Shown here in pieces: positions 1 through 15,100 of a stretch of 64,000 nt of DNA. The DNA comes from Hydractinia symbiolongicarpus (Eukaryota; Cnidaria; Hydrozoa; Anthoathecata; Hydractiniidae). Position 1 is the stretch's first letter. Every line of letters begins with the position of its first letter. Position numbers and translations under genes: made by a program. Under the pieces are notes generated by a model. It ran no database searches, was not told the origin of the DNA, and saw only the letters and a program-made list of their open reading frames with translations. Location: contig NC_079883.1 of NCBI RefSeq assembly GCF_029227915.1, forward strand, positions 28,210,001 through 28,274,000. Reading direction: 5' to 3'.

Positions 1-157
1 AATTCATTTACACATTTTGACAGCTATTACAAAACGTAGTGCTTAGCTATATAAAAGAGTAGCAAGCAAGTATTATACTTGCTGTGGTTATACAAATAAA
101 AATCTTACTCTGATAATTTGAAAGATGTATTTTATTGCAGTTATAAAATGTACCAAC

Positions 158-3100
158 CTTTCTTCACTTGTGTCTTTATGTTGATAAATGATAACACTTG
201 TCAACCATTTCAAATAACATTTATTTTTCCTACTTGCAACTACTGCAAATAAACTTTCTAATGTTCGATTGCTTTGCATCTTGGTTTTGCAGTTCACATC
301 TGCCAAGTGGTTTAAGAAATTCAAGCTTGTATTAGCTTGTTGTCGAACTGTTTCATCTTCATCTTGTAAAAGTCGCAGTGATGCAGTTAATAAACTTAAA
401 AATAAAATAGACAATTTTAGTGCATACCTTGTCCCAAGAAAATAACAAGGCACAAAACTAACATGAACTTATCCCAAGAAAATAACAAGGTACAAAACTA
501 ACATGAACTTACATGAAAGAATTTAACGTAAATGCTATAACAACTTATGAAAAAAAAATTTTTAATTAATGAGATTCAGCTCAACTGGCTGTAAATCAGA
601 AAACCGAAATGACAAAATTTGATAGACATGTTGATCTTTTTTAAGAAGGAGTTCATTGACAATCAGTTTCTCTTGCTTTCTTCAAAACTTTTACAATAAA
701 AGCTGCCCTCCAGCCTGCCTTAATTACATTGAAGTGAACCATGCATGCTATCAAACGGAATGAAGTATGTGTGTGGGATCTGTATTGCAATTACTCGATA
801 AATAAATTGTGAAACTTTATCATGTTTTAAATTAAGTAGTAACATCCTGAATATTTACTTCACACTTTATTAAGACACATTTAATTAACGTGAATTTCCT
901 ATTCTTTAAATAAAGAAAGGTATGAAAAACTTCTTTTGTCAGCTATTCACATGCAATACAACATTTACCTTTCTATAGACGCGGTATAGTATTCACAATC
1001 TCCTTCTTCATGTAATTTGAATAATGGCTTAAAGACAGCAAGTGATAAGGCTACACTAAGTCGTAAATCTTCACTATTCTCAGCACTGCTAAATTTTAGA
1101 ATCATCTGTGAAACATGATTGACATCCAATGAGAATTTTTCATCATTTTCTTCTAATAAAAACACAACAACCACGCTGATAGTTGGTAAAACAGATGGCC
1201 ACATACCAGGAAGGAGTGTTGATAAATTCAAGAGTCTGTGGTAAAATGACACACAGTCAATGGATCCCAAGAACACTTTGTTATTGTTTAAGCAATTCAA
1301 AAACTTTAATGCGCTTTCTAGTAAATTCTTATTTCCACTTGTCAAAATGACATGGATTGCAAAACATGACAAGCTGTTGATGTGCAACTCTTTCTCTTCA
1401 GGAATATACTGACGTGCAAAACCAAATAATAAAGTATGAAGATCAGTGGATCCAAATTCAATCAGAAGATTTAAAACGGATGTATCTAAAGGTAATGGTT
1501 TATAATATATAATATACTAGTGATTTATGGATGATCCAGACATAAAGACATTTCCTACTAAATGCAAGATTTTTTCCATTCCCTTTATCAGCTGTGTGCA
1601 TTTCTAATGAATTAAGTGGTCTACTAAGATGGTAAGAGGATGTAAGTAAAGCTAATTTCCTCCACTTTTTTAGTTATGTACTATTTTAATCCACAGGTGG
1701 CATGCAGCTTAAGAATAGAATTATATTTTTTCATAGCCTACTGTGGTGACATGACACCCAACCTTCTAGTCTGCTATTAATCATTTAACAAAAACTAAAT
1801 ACAATAATAAAAAATGCCATTATAATATAAGCTATTTATACAATGCTTTTAAAAATCAAAAGGTAAAAATTCCTACCGTTACTGTTTAAAATAGTTGTAA
1901 CAACAGCATGTGTTAAGGACTTTTCGAGAAATACTTTACCAATTGCAATGTTTTTCATCTTTTGCAATGACATTAGTGTTTTTTTTGTGAAATTTTTCAA
2001 CAAATCCAATATTTCGTCTGTTTTGAAAGCTTCGTAATGCTTTATCATCATATCTAACGTTAAACTTTGTGCAAATAAATGAGTATTAAAAATTTGATTT
2101 TCTAAAAGATTTGGAAGCTCCGGAACCAACTGAATTTCTATATGCTCTGACAGTTTATAAAGTACCAGAAAATATGTATGAATTCCGTTTCGAGATATGC
2201 CATTAACCATTTCGTTAACAATATCCTTGCATAACGACTCGTAACATTTCTTTGGAACAAATGCTAATAAAGAGCTTGCCACCAAATCACGTACCACAAA
2301 AACAGCCGAATCTTTCATGGCACGCAGAACATACGTGTACATTTCAGACATGCTATAACCAAATAAAGTTCATACCAACAAAAATTTACTACTATGGTAT
2401 ATATAGCTTTAAATTGGAGATCAAAATAACAATATAAACCAATCCGTTAACCCCCTATACAAATGTAATTTTATTAGAAAACTATTTGCGCACTGGATAG
2501 AGTTCGAAGAGAGGTATAGAAATTGAATTTACACCCACAAGTAAAATATTTCTTTGCAACTATTTTTAAAACACTTTTTACATTGTCATTACATCATCCA
2601 ACCTAGCTGCCTGACTAACATAAAATAGGATAAATAGAAATAAATTAAAAAAGACATTAAAGTTACATGAATACCTCGTTTTACTTTCTCCACATCGCAA
2701 CTTTGATAAAAATGTAAGGACTGGAACAACATGTGGGAGAGTGGCAACGCAGCCACTTTCTTTCATATATACCAGTTGTTTTTTTAAACAATTTAAAAAG
2801 TAGTGTTCTAATCTTGGGTATCGATAAAAGAACACATCAGTTGTGCTTGCGTTTTGTTGACTGCTTTCTTCCTGACTGAGACGTTGACCAAGCATTCTCG
2901 GTACCAGCGTACCAAGCAATGTCGTTGATGCATTTCTGATTGACCATGACTGTGAAGAGAATCCATCAATAGTCAACATTATACCTTCTTCAACAAATTG
3001 TAACACAGTATTTCCAAGACTTGTATCACGAAAAATAGCTCTTAAAATGTTGATAGCATTAAACTGTGGTAAGTCATAGGTAGTGTTTATAACTTTTGGT

Positions 3101-6100
3101 AATTCTAATTGTGCAACTGCAAACAGATTTTTTATACAAGTATTTAACAGTTCAAATCCATGTGATGCTGACTCTGCAGATATTATAGCTTGTATGAACA
3201 ATGGTATACCAGCACTATAAAAGGGTTCATGAATAAGTATTTTTGGGGATTCACATCAACAAACATTTGATGAAATATCATATCGTGAATATATCTATTA
3301 GGCTAACAACTAAAAAAAATTCTGCTATTGGTTGTGTCTTTATGAGCTAATTATTCCTAAATTTCCTAAATTTTAGGAACTTTCTAAATTAGTAATCAAC
3401 TTAGCCATATATTCATCTAATCTCTATTTTTTTCATTTAGAGTATGATTAGAGTACTGTAGCATTAGTGGAAAGTACAAATAGAAGAACATATTGGTGAG
3501 CTTTGTTCATTATTCTCACATAACTCTAATCTTTTAACAGACCCTGGTACTGATACTAAAAGTAAAAAAAAAGATATAAAATACCTTCTTTTGGTAACAG
3601 ATCCATGCTTTTTTAAATCTGTAGCCGTAACCAACACATCACTACACCGCTTTGAAACAAACTTCCAATATTGCGGAACATCTGCAATACACTTAGCGAA
3701 ATAACTGAGACTTGCATAGCAATTCTCTATTACTCCTTTATGTCGACATTTTATCAAAGTACGAACATAAAAATTCAAAACAATTTCTAAATCATTTGGT
3801 GTAAGTATCAAGTACTCATTCTTCTTTTTAGCTAATAAACTTCCAATCTCAGTCATAACAATGCTAAGCGCTTTAAGATTCAACCAACAAAACGATACAA
3901 AAACTTCGCGACAGTGCAAATGTCCTACAGTCGACTTTATGTCTTTGTAACTATCACAAGTTTTTATTATTTGATCCAAGGCTTCATCAATATCTGCAAA
4001 GGAGGGCGAAACAGCATCCATTTCTATATGATGTGCACCACAAAACAGTTGAATCATGGTTTCACTCACCGCATCTGAATACTGCAATAATTCTTTTATG
4101 AACTTTAGGAAGGTGCTTTTCTGTAATAGGACATTGGAAAGTGAGTTTAGGCACACTGACAAGGCGAGAGATAAACCTAAAAATTCAAGTAAAACATAAA
4201 GCCTCAATGAAAGTTGTTGACTATAGTACCAAAAACCACAGAGGCAAGCCAGGGGATACTCTACTGATTTTTTGGATAACATTTGGCCAACAAACTAAAT
4301 GAGATCGAATATCTTTTTTACCATGTACAATTAAAAGTGCATATACCTTACCATACACTGGTTGAAAACAAGCAGCTCTCAGCAAATCTTTTTTTGCTTC
4401 ACCAAAGGCTTGTTTAGCTCTTTGAAGGATAAAATTGCATAGCAGTATTGGTGCGTTTTGTTCACAGTCAAATTCCATGCGTGCATCATTCATAAAATCA
4501 CTCATATGAGATTTTATATAGTCGTCGTTTATAAGTCTAAAAATATATGACAACAACATCTTAACAACCTGTAGTAATGGTATGAAATAAAGTGCTGTAG
4601 AAAATTTTCTTTATTTTTGAAAATCTATGTCCAGCCGACATATTTCAAAATAAATCAGTAAATTTTAACTGTCTCTACCTGTTCATTAGAAAAGCAATAA
4701 TTGTTGACCCACTTTCTGTTTCGTAAAATTTTGAGCTATTTAATAAGTTTAACCCAACTTTTAACAATTTATCAAAAAATTTCTTGTCCAGTAGGTTCTT
4801 CTCAGCAGATACGTTGTGATGGTATGTTAAAACCTTTAAGGCTAAATTTCGAATCTAGAGAGGAACAAGTTTACATCAATGGTCACACGCAATTATCAAA
4901 TATGAGCATAAACAATAAAACAATAATATTTTTAGTCAACAAGAGAACCTTATTTACGGTTAATTTGGGGTAGTTAAGGCATGTTGCTATATGATCCACT
5001 TTATAGCATTTATTGATAAGTAACTTTGTGCAAAAACTCTGAAAAAATAATGAGTTAATCTCGAGAAAGGCAGTGACATATAGACGTACAGATTCACAGG
5101 TCACTAGCTATCGCGTGTGACCACAAAACATTTGAATTTATAACAAAATTAGATGCACATATAAAGAAAACACAAAGTTATAGAGCTTGACAGTAGTAAC
5201 ATACCTCATCATGCTGGTCCTCTATACAAGATAATAATTCAAAATCACTAAATAAATTTAAATATTAAAAGAAAAATGAAGTCCAATACCAAATATAAAC
5301 CACCTCGTAATTCACTTGTACAAAATGGCTACACGCTACTTGTTTCTCTGGTTTATGACTAGTTACTATTCAAAAAGTATTCACAACAGTAGTGACAAAA
5401 CAACATACACAGTCATCATGTTCCACTTTAAGGGAAAACTTTTGGTGACAAATTCAAAAAGTGGTAATGCATTTTCTAAAACAGAGCAAAGAGGTACATA
5501 AGCACAAATTGATTATACAGGGGAGGATAGAGGGTATTTTACTTGTTAAAATAGAAAAAAGTGGTATGTCCAAGAAGTAACACAAAAAGAAAATATTATG
5601 GTTTTATTGAAAGAGCAACTGGTTCACAAAAATGAGGCAATTTGAGGTACTCTAACACCTGCAATTCAAGATGAGGAGAAAATTAAGACGATTCAAAGTA
5701 GTATGAAATTTTTCACCTGCCCCCCCCCCCCCCCCCCTACATTGTTTAAAGCAACCATAGTAAACCCTCAAAGGCTGGATAAAAATAGCAAACTTTTGAC
5801 ACACCCTTCCCTACTCCTTTTTCTCTTAAAAAAAATATTTCAATTCAAGGGCTTTTTTTTAGTTTTCTTTATTGCTTTGTTGATAAAAGCAAGCGAGTTC
5901 CTTGGTTTGGAAGAGATTTATTACATGAATTAGTCGATAAGGCCCGTGGAAAAATCCACTGAGGCAGTATAAAAATAAAATTTGAATTTTGATGACGTCA
6001 GCAACCCATCCACAAAAAAAATAATTCAGAAGCTTGTTTTCACGTTGCCTATCTATTGTGTAGAGCTTAAAGCGCTGATCAAGAAAATGTATATGATCAT

Positions 6101-9100
6101 GTGCTTTTGATATGACCGGTTAATGAGATATAAGGACGGGTTTAAAATTTTTTTTGTTGCCTTCATCATATAAATCTTAAAACACTGATGAAGAAAATGT
6201 ATAGGATTATGTACTTTTGACAAACGGTTGCAGAGATATCAAGGTTTAAAGGTTTTTTGGTGACGTCATCAACCCGTCCATTCCGAAACGGATTCGGGGA
6301 CCCAGGTTTGGAAAACTTACCTAAATTGGTCCCAGGTAGTCCCTAGTTACTCACGGAGGAGATGACGTCAGTTATTTCCACCCGTTTCCAAGTTATTTAG
6401 CCTTAAATTTAAAAGTGCAATGCAATGGCTTCACTAATCTTAATATACTTTCCTTTGACGTCAATATTGCTCTAACGTCAAAGTTTGCTAATTTACAGAA
6501 CAAATTTATAGGCGATGTTTTATAGACTTTATCAAAGAAATTTTATCCACTTTGCAAAAGTCACAGACAGAACTGGCGTATTATTATATAGATATACAGA
6601 ATATATTATTTATAAAACAAAAAGGACAAACAAAAAACAAGACATGTTCAATAAACATGTGAAGAGTGTAAAAATGGAGTACACAGAAGTGTTCATTCCT
6701 TATGGGAGAGAAACAATGATGTTTCTTATTAAAAAAGGAGAAGCACAGAAAGAGATATTTGAGATGAAATTTCTCTTGATTGTTTATGTTTTTAAAATTT
6801 ACCTGTAGCAGCACCTTTTCTTCGAAATTTCAGATCTTGTACGTAAACAAACAAATCTGACAATAATTCCATTAGCTGTAACCCTATGTCAACAAATTAA
6901 AGATACAAATTTTCAGTGGCAATTTAAAGATGCATAGTTAAAAAAGTAAAAAATATTTTTCATATTGACCTGTCTTTTTTCTTTGAAAGGATGCAGATGG
7001 AATGAGACATGTTCTACTGATTTTAAAAATATTATCAACAAAATCTAAAAGACATCAGTAAACATAAGTAGATTATATTTAGCTCAGAAGGATCATATAT
7101 AAATACAGGGAATATTCCTTGACATAATATACTTTAAAAAGTATAGTTGATATCATACTCACCAACCAATGTTGTCAATATATTAAAAGATTTGCTGCCA
7201 TTCTTTTCCTTTGACATTTTTCGATGTAAAACAACACTACAAGATAATAAAATATTGTTCAAAACCTATTGATATGCAAATCTAAAATTCACTAAAGATA
7301 TATCAATGGATACCTGCTGTCGCGAATATTTATTAACAATCTCTTCAAAGAAGAGAACACTTGCTGTCTAAATTTTGATGAATCACTGTTTAAATTGTTC
7401 AAAATAAATTGTAAAACCAAGTTTTGGAAGGTTGGTGAAAATGGTTCTAAAGTAAATAAGGTCATGATAAAGGTTTGTACCTTTCAAAAACAACACAACC
7501 AGGTTACAACAAATTTACAGTCTAATTTTGGGCAATGGGAGCATATTTGCGTGTATTAATTTTTATGCAGCAAGAATTACAATTGAAGATTAAATTATTC
7601 AAATGTACATTCTTCTTGCTGGTGTTTTCACAAACTACTGAACTGAATACTAAAACTGAACACCACTTTCTAGCAAAAAATAATTACAAATATATTTATT
7701 TCTTTATAATCAGTCTTGGTCATGAATGACATGCGATCGCAACGCACACCTTCACGCCCACGAAATTTGAGTATTCTCTTTATCACACCCCAAGCAGAAC
7801 TTGGTCTACTTCGTACACACGCCAAGCAGAACTGTATCTATAAAATGTATTTCTATTAAATACCCACCTTCATTAAAATTACTGACGTGAGATACATTTT
7901 AAATGTTTTGTGTCTGCATTGAGTGACAATATTTTTTTTGTTTTTCAGCTGGCAAAAAATTTCGTCATTAACCTTGCATTGCTCTCCTTAAGGCGATGAC
8001 AAATGGAAATGAAGTACAAGTCCCATTGACCTACCTTCCTGATGGTGTACTTCTTAAGTTAATAGTTCTGTCCCAACTAGCTCTCTATGTTTTAAGATAA
8101 ACTGATTAGGAACTAAGTTGTACACATGCTATTTACGAACTGAAAGTCAGGGCATCATTAAGTTGAATATCACCTATCTTCTCCCATGTTCTGGTTATAT
8201 TAAACTTGCATGGGTGCGCACTCTTCTCACAGTATTCTCTGTGACGATGAAGGTCAGACTGACTTGTGGCATGGTTCCAATTGGTCTTCCGTCTTTCGTT
8301 CGAGTCTCAGTGTAATGCACCAGCTGAGCATAAGAGTGTCAGCATGAAGGAAAGGGCCGACTTTAATGTTCTCTATACCTTACGTTCTTCATAATAACAC
8401 CATTCATTTAAATTTCACAACAAAAATACGTGGGCAATTTTTTTGCCAACTTCTAAAAACTCTTCACGCCAAAAAGCTAGGCGTGCGATACTGATCGCAC
8501 GCCTGTATTAGTGTAGGCGTACGTACCACCGCACGCTGGTGCAAATATTCATGACCAAGACTGTATAATAATATCCAATTTTTTCTGTGTGTTAAAAAGG
8601 TTGCTGAATCACTACTTTGTGTTTGGGATGAAGGAAATAGTGACGCCCGGGATATGTATGTTGGAGAAATATTAAATGACTAGGATGTGTATGATGGACA
8701 ATCTGTGAATGTTCTAACAGCTTGTTTACGTAAACAATATACAGACAGCAAAGTTGTAAGATTGTTAAAACTGTACCAGTTCTTTTGGGATTGTTACACA
8801 AGATACTCAAAGCGTCAGCACGGATATCATCACTGGAATGAAACAGAGCTTCTTCAAGAAAAACTTGACGCTAAATAAAGCAATTTAATTTTACTTTTTC
8901 CTGCGTTATGAAATGATTTTAAAATAGACAAACAATATACACACCTTCATCATTTTGTCACTTGTCATCAGTCCAAAATTACTTGCACACTTCAAAATTA
9001 ACATATACGCATGTAAAACGTTGTCAGAGGTCAAGTTATTCAATAAATTTAAATTTATTTCGTTTTCTATTACATTTAAACAGCTTGGGAGAATACGCAA

Positions 9101-12100
9101 AGTAGTAGGTATCCAATATATACCAATGTTTTGTCGCATCAGACTAAAACGAATAAAATAATTACTATACATTCTAGCATCAGGAAAAGCAATCTTTTTC
9201 ATGTTTTATTTTATTTTGTAATATTAAAATGATGATGCTTATAACAATTTCAGGGTATTAAAAAGTTGTACTCTGTGTTTTTGTTTAGATTAAAATTAAA
9301 TTAATTTTAGAACTTTAACAAGAACTTGATTTTCTCAAACGAATATGGTGGATGACTGTTTTGACTAGACAGGATAATAACAAGCTTTCTAAAGTTACCA
9401 AAAAGTTGCTTTTAGAAAAAGCTACCCTGTGAGCACTCTCCTTCTAGTATACTTAGAATAAATTGCTCTCCTGAATGTGCATCATCATTTACTCATAAGA
9501 ATGTCTCTTGGCTAACTCTTTAGTTTTGCCAATAAAATCAGATTATTATCAAAATCTGCATTAACCTGACAATGAATAATTTAACACTTTAACAAAAATA
9601 GCATATTTACAAATTATCAGATTGTAGATGCTTCAAAATTGTTTCACCAAAGATCTTTAACCATTTTGTTGTTGCAAGATCCTCAAAAAAAATAGCTAAA
9701 AATTATTCCAGGTCAAATTAAAATAAACACTAAAAAAAGAAATTAAAATTAAAATAATCAACAAACTTACAATATCTGAGCTGTATCTCTGTCTAAATGC
9801 AAAATTATGTCTGTGTATCATGATAGTATTTCAAATTTCAACTGGGACAAATTAAGTAAGTACATAATCACTTTAAACTAAATAAAAATCAATACATACT
9901 TGATATCCTGAAGTATTTTTTGATATACTTCATTTGAAACGCTTGCAAGTCCACATGTTTTCATGCACCAACTGAGTTCATCAGCAATCATTGTATGGGA
10001 TTGAAATAACTAGCATGTAAAAAGTCGATTTAAAATAAGAAACTAAACAAGAGCACTGCAAAAATTGTACCGCAAAGTTTCTACTTTGGCGCATTTAAAA
10101 ATACCTTTTCATAACCAACATATGGTATCATTTCAGCTAGCAGTATCCATCTTCCTTTCACATGCCAAGCTTGTGCAAGTATTTCCTTTGTCAGGTCAAT
10201 ATAAAACTAAAAGGAAATGTATAGAAACGTTTAAAAGTTATACCACACTTAAGGTTTTATGGATATAGCTGCAGCATGTAGATGATAAATTAGTGTACAC
10301 CATATCTGCAAATATCAGGTTTAAAACATATAATTTACCAAAATACTACAAAATTTGTTTTTTAAGAAATCATTTTTTAGTGATATGTATTCATATATTA
10401 TGTTAGGATGTTTGTTACACTTTCCTTCCAAACATTGCTACCTTATTTTTGTCTTCAATACAATTATAAGATTGAAGAACCAACTATACCTCCACCTGGT
10501 CAACAATTTTTGTTTCGTGCAGCACAACTTCATCCATATGCAACTTTAAAATAGTTGAAAGTAGTTTTTGCACAAACTGCGGAATTCCATCGACCTAAAG
10601 AAGTATATTTAAATTCTTCATTATTTTAATGATAAACATTGGAGGTTGTATACCCAGGAGGTTCTGTCTACGTTTTATAAAATTAAATTTTCAAAATACT
10701 CGAAATACAAAAACCCTAACCTTTATTCCTTTCAAAAAATTTTAAACCAAAACGAGATGTAGCAAGGAGGACAAAATGAGGAATAGAAAATACAAACTGG
10801 TATCTTTGTGGAGATACTTGTTTATACACAGAAACCTTGTGTCGTAGAGATATAAATAAAATCCCCCACAATCTGTTTGCATGTAAACATGTTTTTTAAC
10901 CAGAAAGCAATTTCTCTTTTTGTTAAACAGATCAATATAACAACAACTACACCATAATACTTGTATTAACAAGCTTGTTCAACAAGCTGTTTTAAAAACA
11001 GAGTCTATTAAAAAACTACAGGTGTTCATGTAGCAGTAGTTAAATTTTTCTGTGTACATCTTAAAAAGAACATGTTATAATCTTGATGAGTTACAATAGT
11101 CCTGGTAAAGGAGTAAGAAACGTTATTCCATCATGTACCTTCATGAGCAGTAAGGATTGCCTTCCCACAAAAAAAATCAAATATATGTGAAACTAGTGAG
11201 TAAGATATAGAATCACTTTTGGGATAATGGTAAGGAGGCTAGAAAATTATCAATATTTTTTACAACATGCAAATATTCACATCAAAATTCCTGTATGCAT
11301 ATTTTGTACTGCTTCTAGTTTTTTCAAAGACAAATACTTGGATGTGTCAGATGGTTCTGGAAAAGGTTAATATTAGTTTTGAAACCTGCTGTTTTATCCA
11401 CAAGCTCAAGTACATAAGTTTTTACTTTTTTTCAACAACCCAAGAGTACGATACTTTAGAAAAGCATTGCATAAAACAAGATTTGTTGTCTTTAGTTCTG
11501 GCTTTTTGACATTTTACTCTGTCTTTGTTATTCATGACTGAAATTTGACCAGCATATTTTAAAAATAAAATATATTAACTAAACCATGTTTACCAACAAG
11601 TTGCAAACATTAACTTGAAACTGATTTTTTGATTTACTGATTTTCCGTGTTTGTATGTGTTGGATAGATATTCAATTATAAACATTAAAAAAGCATCTAA
11701 TTACCAAATCTTCAACGTAACGCCAAACAATAGACAATAATGGCTTCATGTACAAAGAATCCTTCTTTAGAAACAATGCAATGTTCTGAACATGTAAAAA
11801 TTTCAATAATCGTTCATTTCTGTTGATGTCCGGTGATGCTTTTGATTTCCCATTAGAAAGAAAATTTGCCCAGCTGTTCAGACCTAGAATGGAGAAAAAA
11901 AAGTAAGTTACAAAACACAGTAAGGCATATAAGGAAAAAGATATGAAAATGTGATAAACTTTAAAACCTTACAGTGCAAATACTCAGGATTATAATGACT
12001 CCTTATCAAGCCTATCAATATGAAAAACACCCAACCAATAAATAGCTCGCCCAAGGTTATTTAAACTGGGCGAGCAATCTGAATAAATAAAATAAGTTTA

Positions 12101-15100
12101 TAAACGCAAGTCATTTTTATCATTTTATTTGATCTTTTTTTATACATTTTGGTATTTTTTAACATAAATAATAAGAAAGATAACATTGATTTCCATGTGA
12201 GATTAATTGATATTGCTCATCCAGTCAAACTTTTTGTGGGAATGGGGTTAGCAATTAATGGCTCAGCTAGTTTCTTATTTTTCAAAATTGGGTGAGTCTT
12301 TGCGTGAGACTTTTTCCGTACTTGTTCTTGCACGTGCATTATAATTATATAATAATACAAACAAGTATACGCAAATAACAGCTTACTCTGAAAGCAAAAA
12401 TACTTTGCAGTGGCGTCTGTTGTAGTTAAATTTGAGCCCACCAGTAATTTGAAGAAAGTATGAAGCAGTGTATCACCATTCTGTATAATTAATAAAGCAG
12501 AAGTTTTTAAAACAAGAGTCCAACCACAAAACAGGGTTTCCACCCTTTTTATAAAGTCGGCATCAACGAAGATATGTAGAGAATTATAAAGAGCTCTGTT
12601 TATGGGGGGGGGGGGGGGGGGGTAAAAAAGATAATTCTGTAACTAGAAAAGTTTATTCTTCCTTTATTTACATAAAAACTCCTAGCATCCTTGCCTTCAA
12701 GGATGCTAGGAGTTTTTCAAAAAGATTAAACCCGCAATTTTGAAACAGGTTTTTGAAGGAGATTTCGAAATAATACCACTTTTAGACAAGATTAAAAGAA
12801 ATTTAAGAAAACTTTTTACAATTGAGAAAAGAATTGGGAAAAATGGTTAATACAAATCATTTTAATATAACAGTTTTAGAAATAATGTGCTGTTATACAT
12901 TAATTCCAATCATTACATCATTTAATAAAGGACATCTTTATAAGCTAAGAAATTCTGCAAAAAAAAGGACAGCTAAAGCCTGGTAAGAAAGTACTAGTTG
13001 TATACCTCAGTGAGCAAGAAGAGTATTTCTGATGTTGTATTCAATAATCCATTGATAACACTCAGTTGCGCAAAGTGTGATGTAACACTCCCTGGGAAAT
13101 TTATTGCCAGTGAGGAAACTCTTAAATTCCTTTTCTCCTCTTTGTCTAATCTATAAGCTATGCAAGAAGAAATAAAAACAGTGATTTTACCCTGCTAAAT
13201 AAAAAACATTTCCACCAAAATAAATTTCCTACCAAGCATGTGGACAAAATTAGAAATGTTGTTTGATATGGTGAAATCATCTTTGAATAAGTTAAACAGC
13301 AGTGCAAAAGCTGTCCCTGCTAGCAAACAACAATCTTTTGAAAACCTCTGAAACAAGAAATAAAAAAGAAGTTGGTAAAGAAAGTGCATGATATCGTTCT
13401 CATAAATTTGTTAATAAAGAGAAATGACCTTACTTTATCACACATGGCAATAACTATGTTATTGCATACACTCTCTAGCACATCTAAAGTACAAAATAAA
13501 TAAGAAAATGCAATGAAAACATTTCAAAAGGGTACTTTAAATTCAGGTAAATTCACCTGTGGCGAAACAATGCAATAACACACTAGTGATCCCCTTAAAA
13601 TTGTTTAACTAAATCAAAAAAATCAAACATAACACAGAAGGTCTTAGTATAATAATTCGCTATATTTCCCAAGCAAGTATTTTCAGAAACTAACAAATTG
13701 TAATCAGTTTTGGAAATCTCCTTCCTCACAGTAACCAACTGCTACAGCTACTGAAACAATGGAGAAAACATACCCTTCATATCTTCTTTTTTTTCTTTTG
13801 CTTCTCTAATTTTCTCAGGAAGAAACTGGATAGTTTGTAGGCATACCTAATAGAAAGAACTCACAGTGCAAAGCTCATATACATTTTAAACTTGGTTTCA
13901 AATAAAGTCTGTGATTGTTGCACAACAGTTGTTGAGAATGTATTTCCAATAACGTCGTAATGTCAACTGTTGTGGGGGTGTCAGCACATAAAAAGTGTCA
14001 ATACTTTAGTTTTTGATAAAAGGATGAAACTTTCCACAAAAACATTTTTTTTATCTTTGTAGGTGAAATTTGGACATATACTAATTGATATGGATATACT
14101 AATTGATATGGATATACTAATTGATATGGATATAATAACCAATAGGAAATTTAGTGGTGACTAATTTTAAATAGGAAACATGGATTAAAAATGACCTGAA
14201 AACAAGTTATATGCATTAAAGTCACATAGTCGACATAAATGTTGCTTACAACGAATTTTGTTGTTATGGCTTCTGACTTTTGAATTAAGAAGTAATTCCT
14301 ACATTACAACAGGTGAAAAGTTATTTAATTTAAAGACAATCAGCTTTCCAGAAGTCTCAATTGAAGAGTGTCAGCCTATCCAAACATCGAGTAAACTGAA
14401 TCAAATGTTTATAGAGCAACGTATAGTGTTCGAAAATCATGTATTTTACTAATTATAATAAATAAAAACAGTTTAGAAAGAGTAAGTTATGTGGTATGTA
14501 GTCAGAGTAACAAGATGTGATCAACGAAAAAGAAGAGCCTGTTAGCCAAATTGTATCACAAATCTTGGTCGATTAGATTTAGGTATTTTGAAAAGAGTTT
14601 AGTCACAAACAAGAGAATCCTGAGGTACTAAAAGTTGTGTAGTTGTTGAAATCGAAATATCTATCAGCAGCAAGTTTTCGGATTTTATGAGAAATGACCA
14701 AAACAGAGTTGTTTGGCTTGACAGCTGAAGCTATTGCTTTTCAGCGTTATTTTGACAACAAAGGAGCAGGTATTGTCCAACTCACGATTTATAAAGGCTT
14801 GATATCTTCTCGTAATCACAAGGAGAGTGATACACCGTGATACCTCATGTTCATGATGCCTCAAAGCAAGGTCACAGAAAAATAATAACAACGACCGTGG
14901 ACACAGATGATGTTGTCATTGCCTTGTTCCACTTCTTTTGCCTAAACATTGAAAAGCTATGGATTGAAAAAACTGCATGAAAAATATTGGAGTGTTTCAC
15001 TGAAGTATCGGTAGCATTTGTACGGTAAATGAGCTTTTTTAAAATATTAGTCTTCTATAAAAAGAATATTCTCATTACAAGCTCGTGAGCTTGTATTAAA

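Noticed and set aside
8592-8810. Separate 72-aa gene
   Set aside because: Its N-terminal part is the THADA exon 8870-8777 read past its donor.
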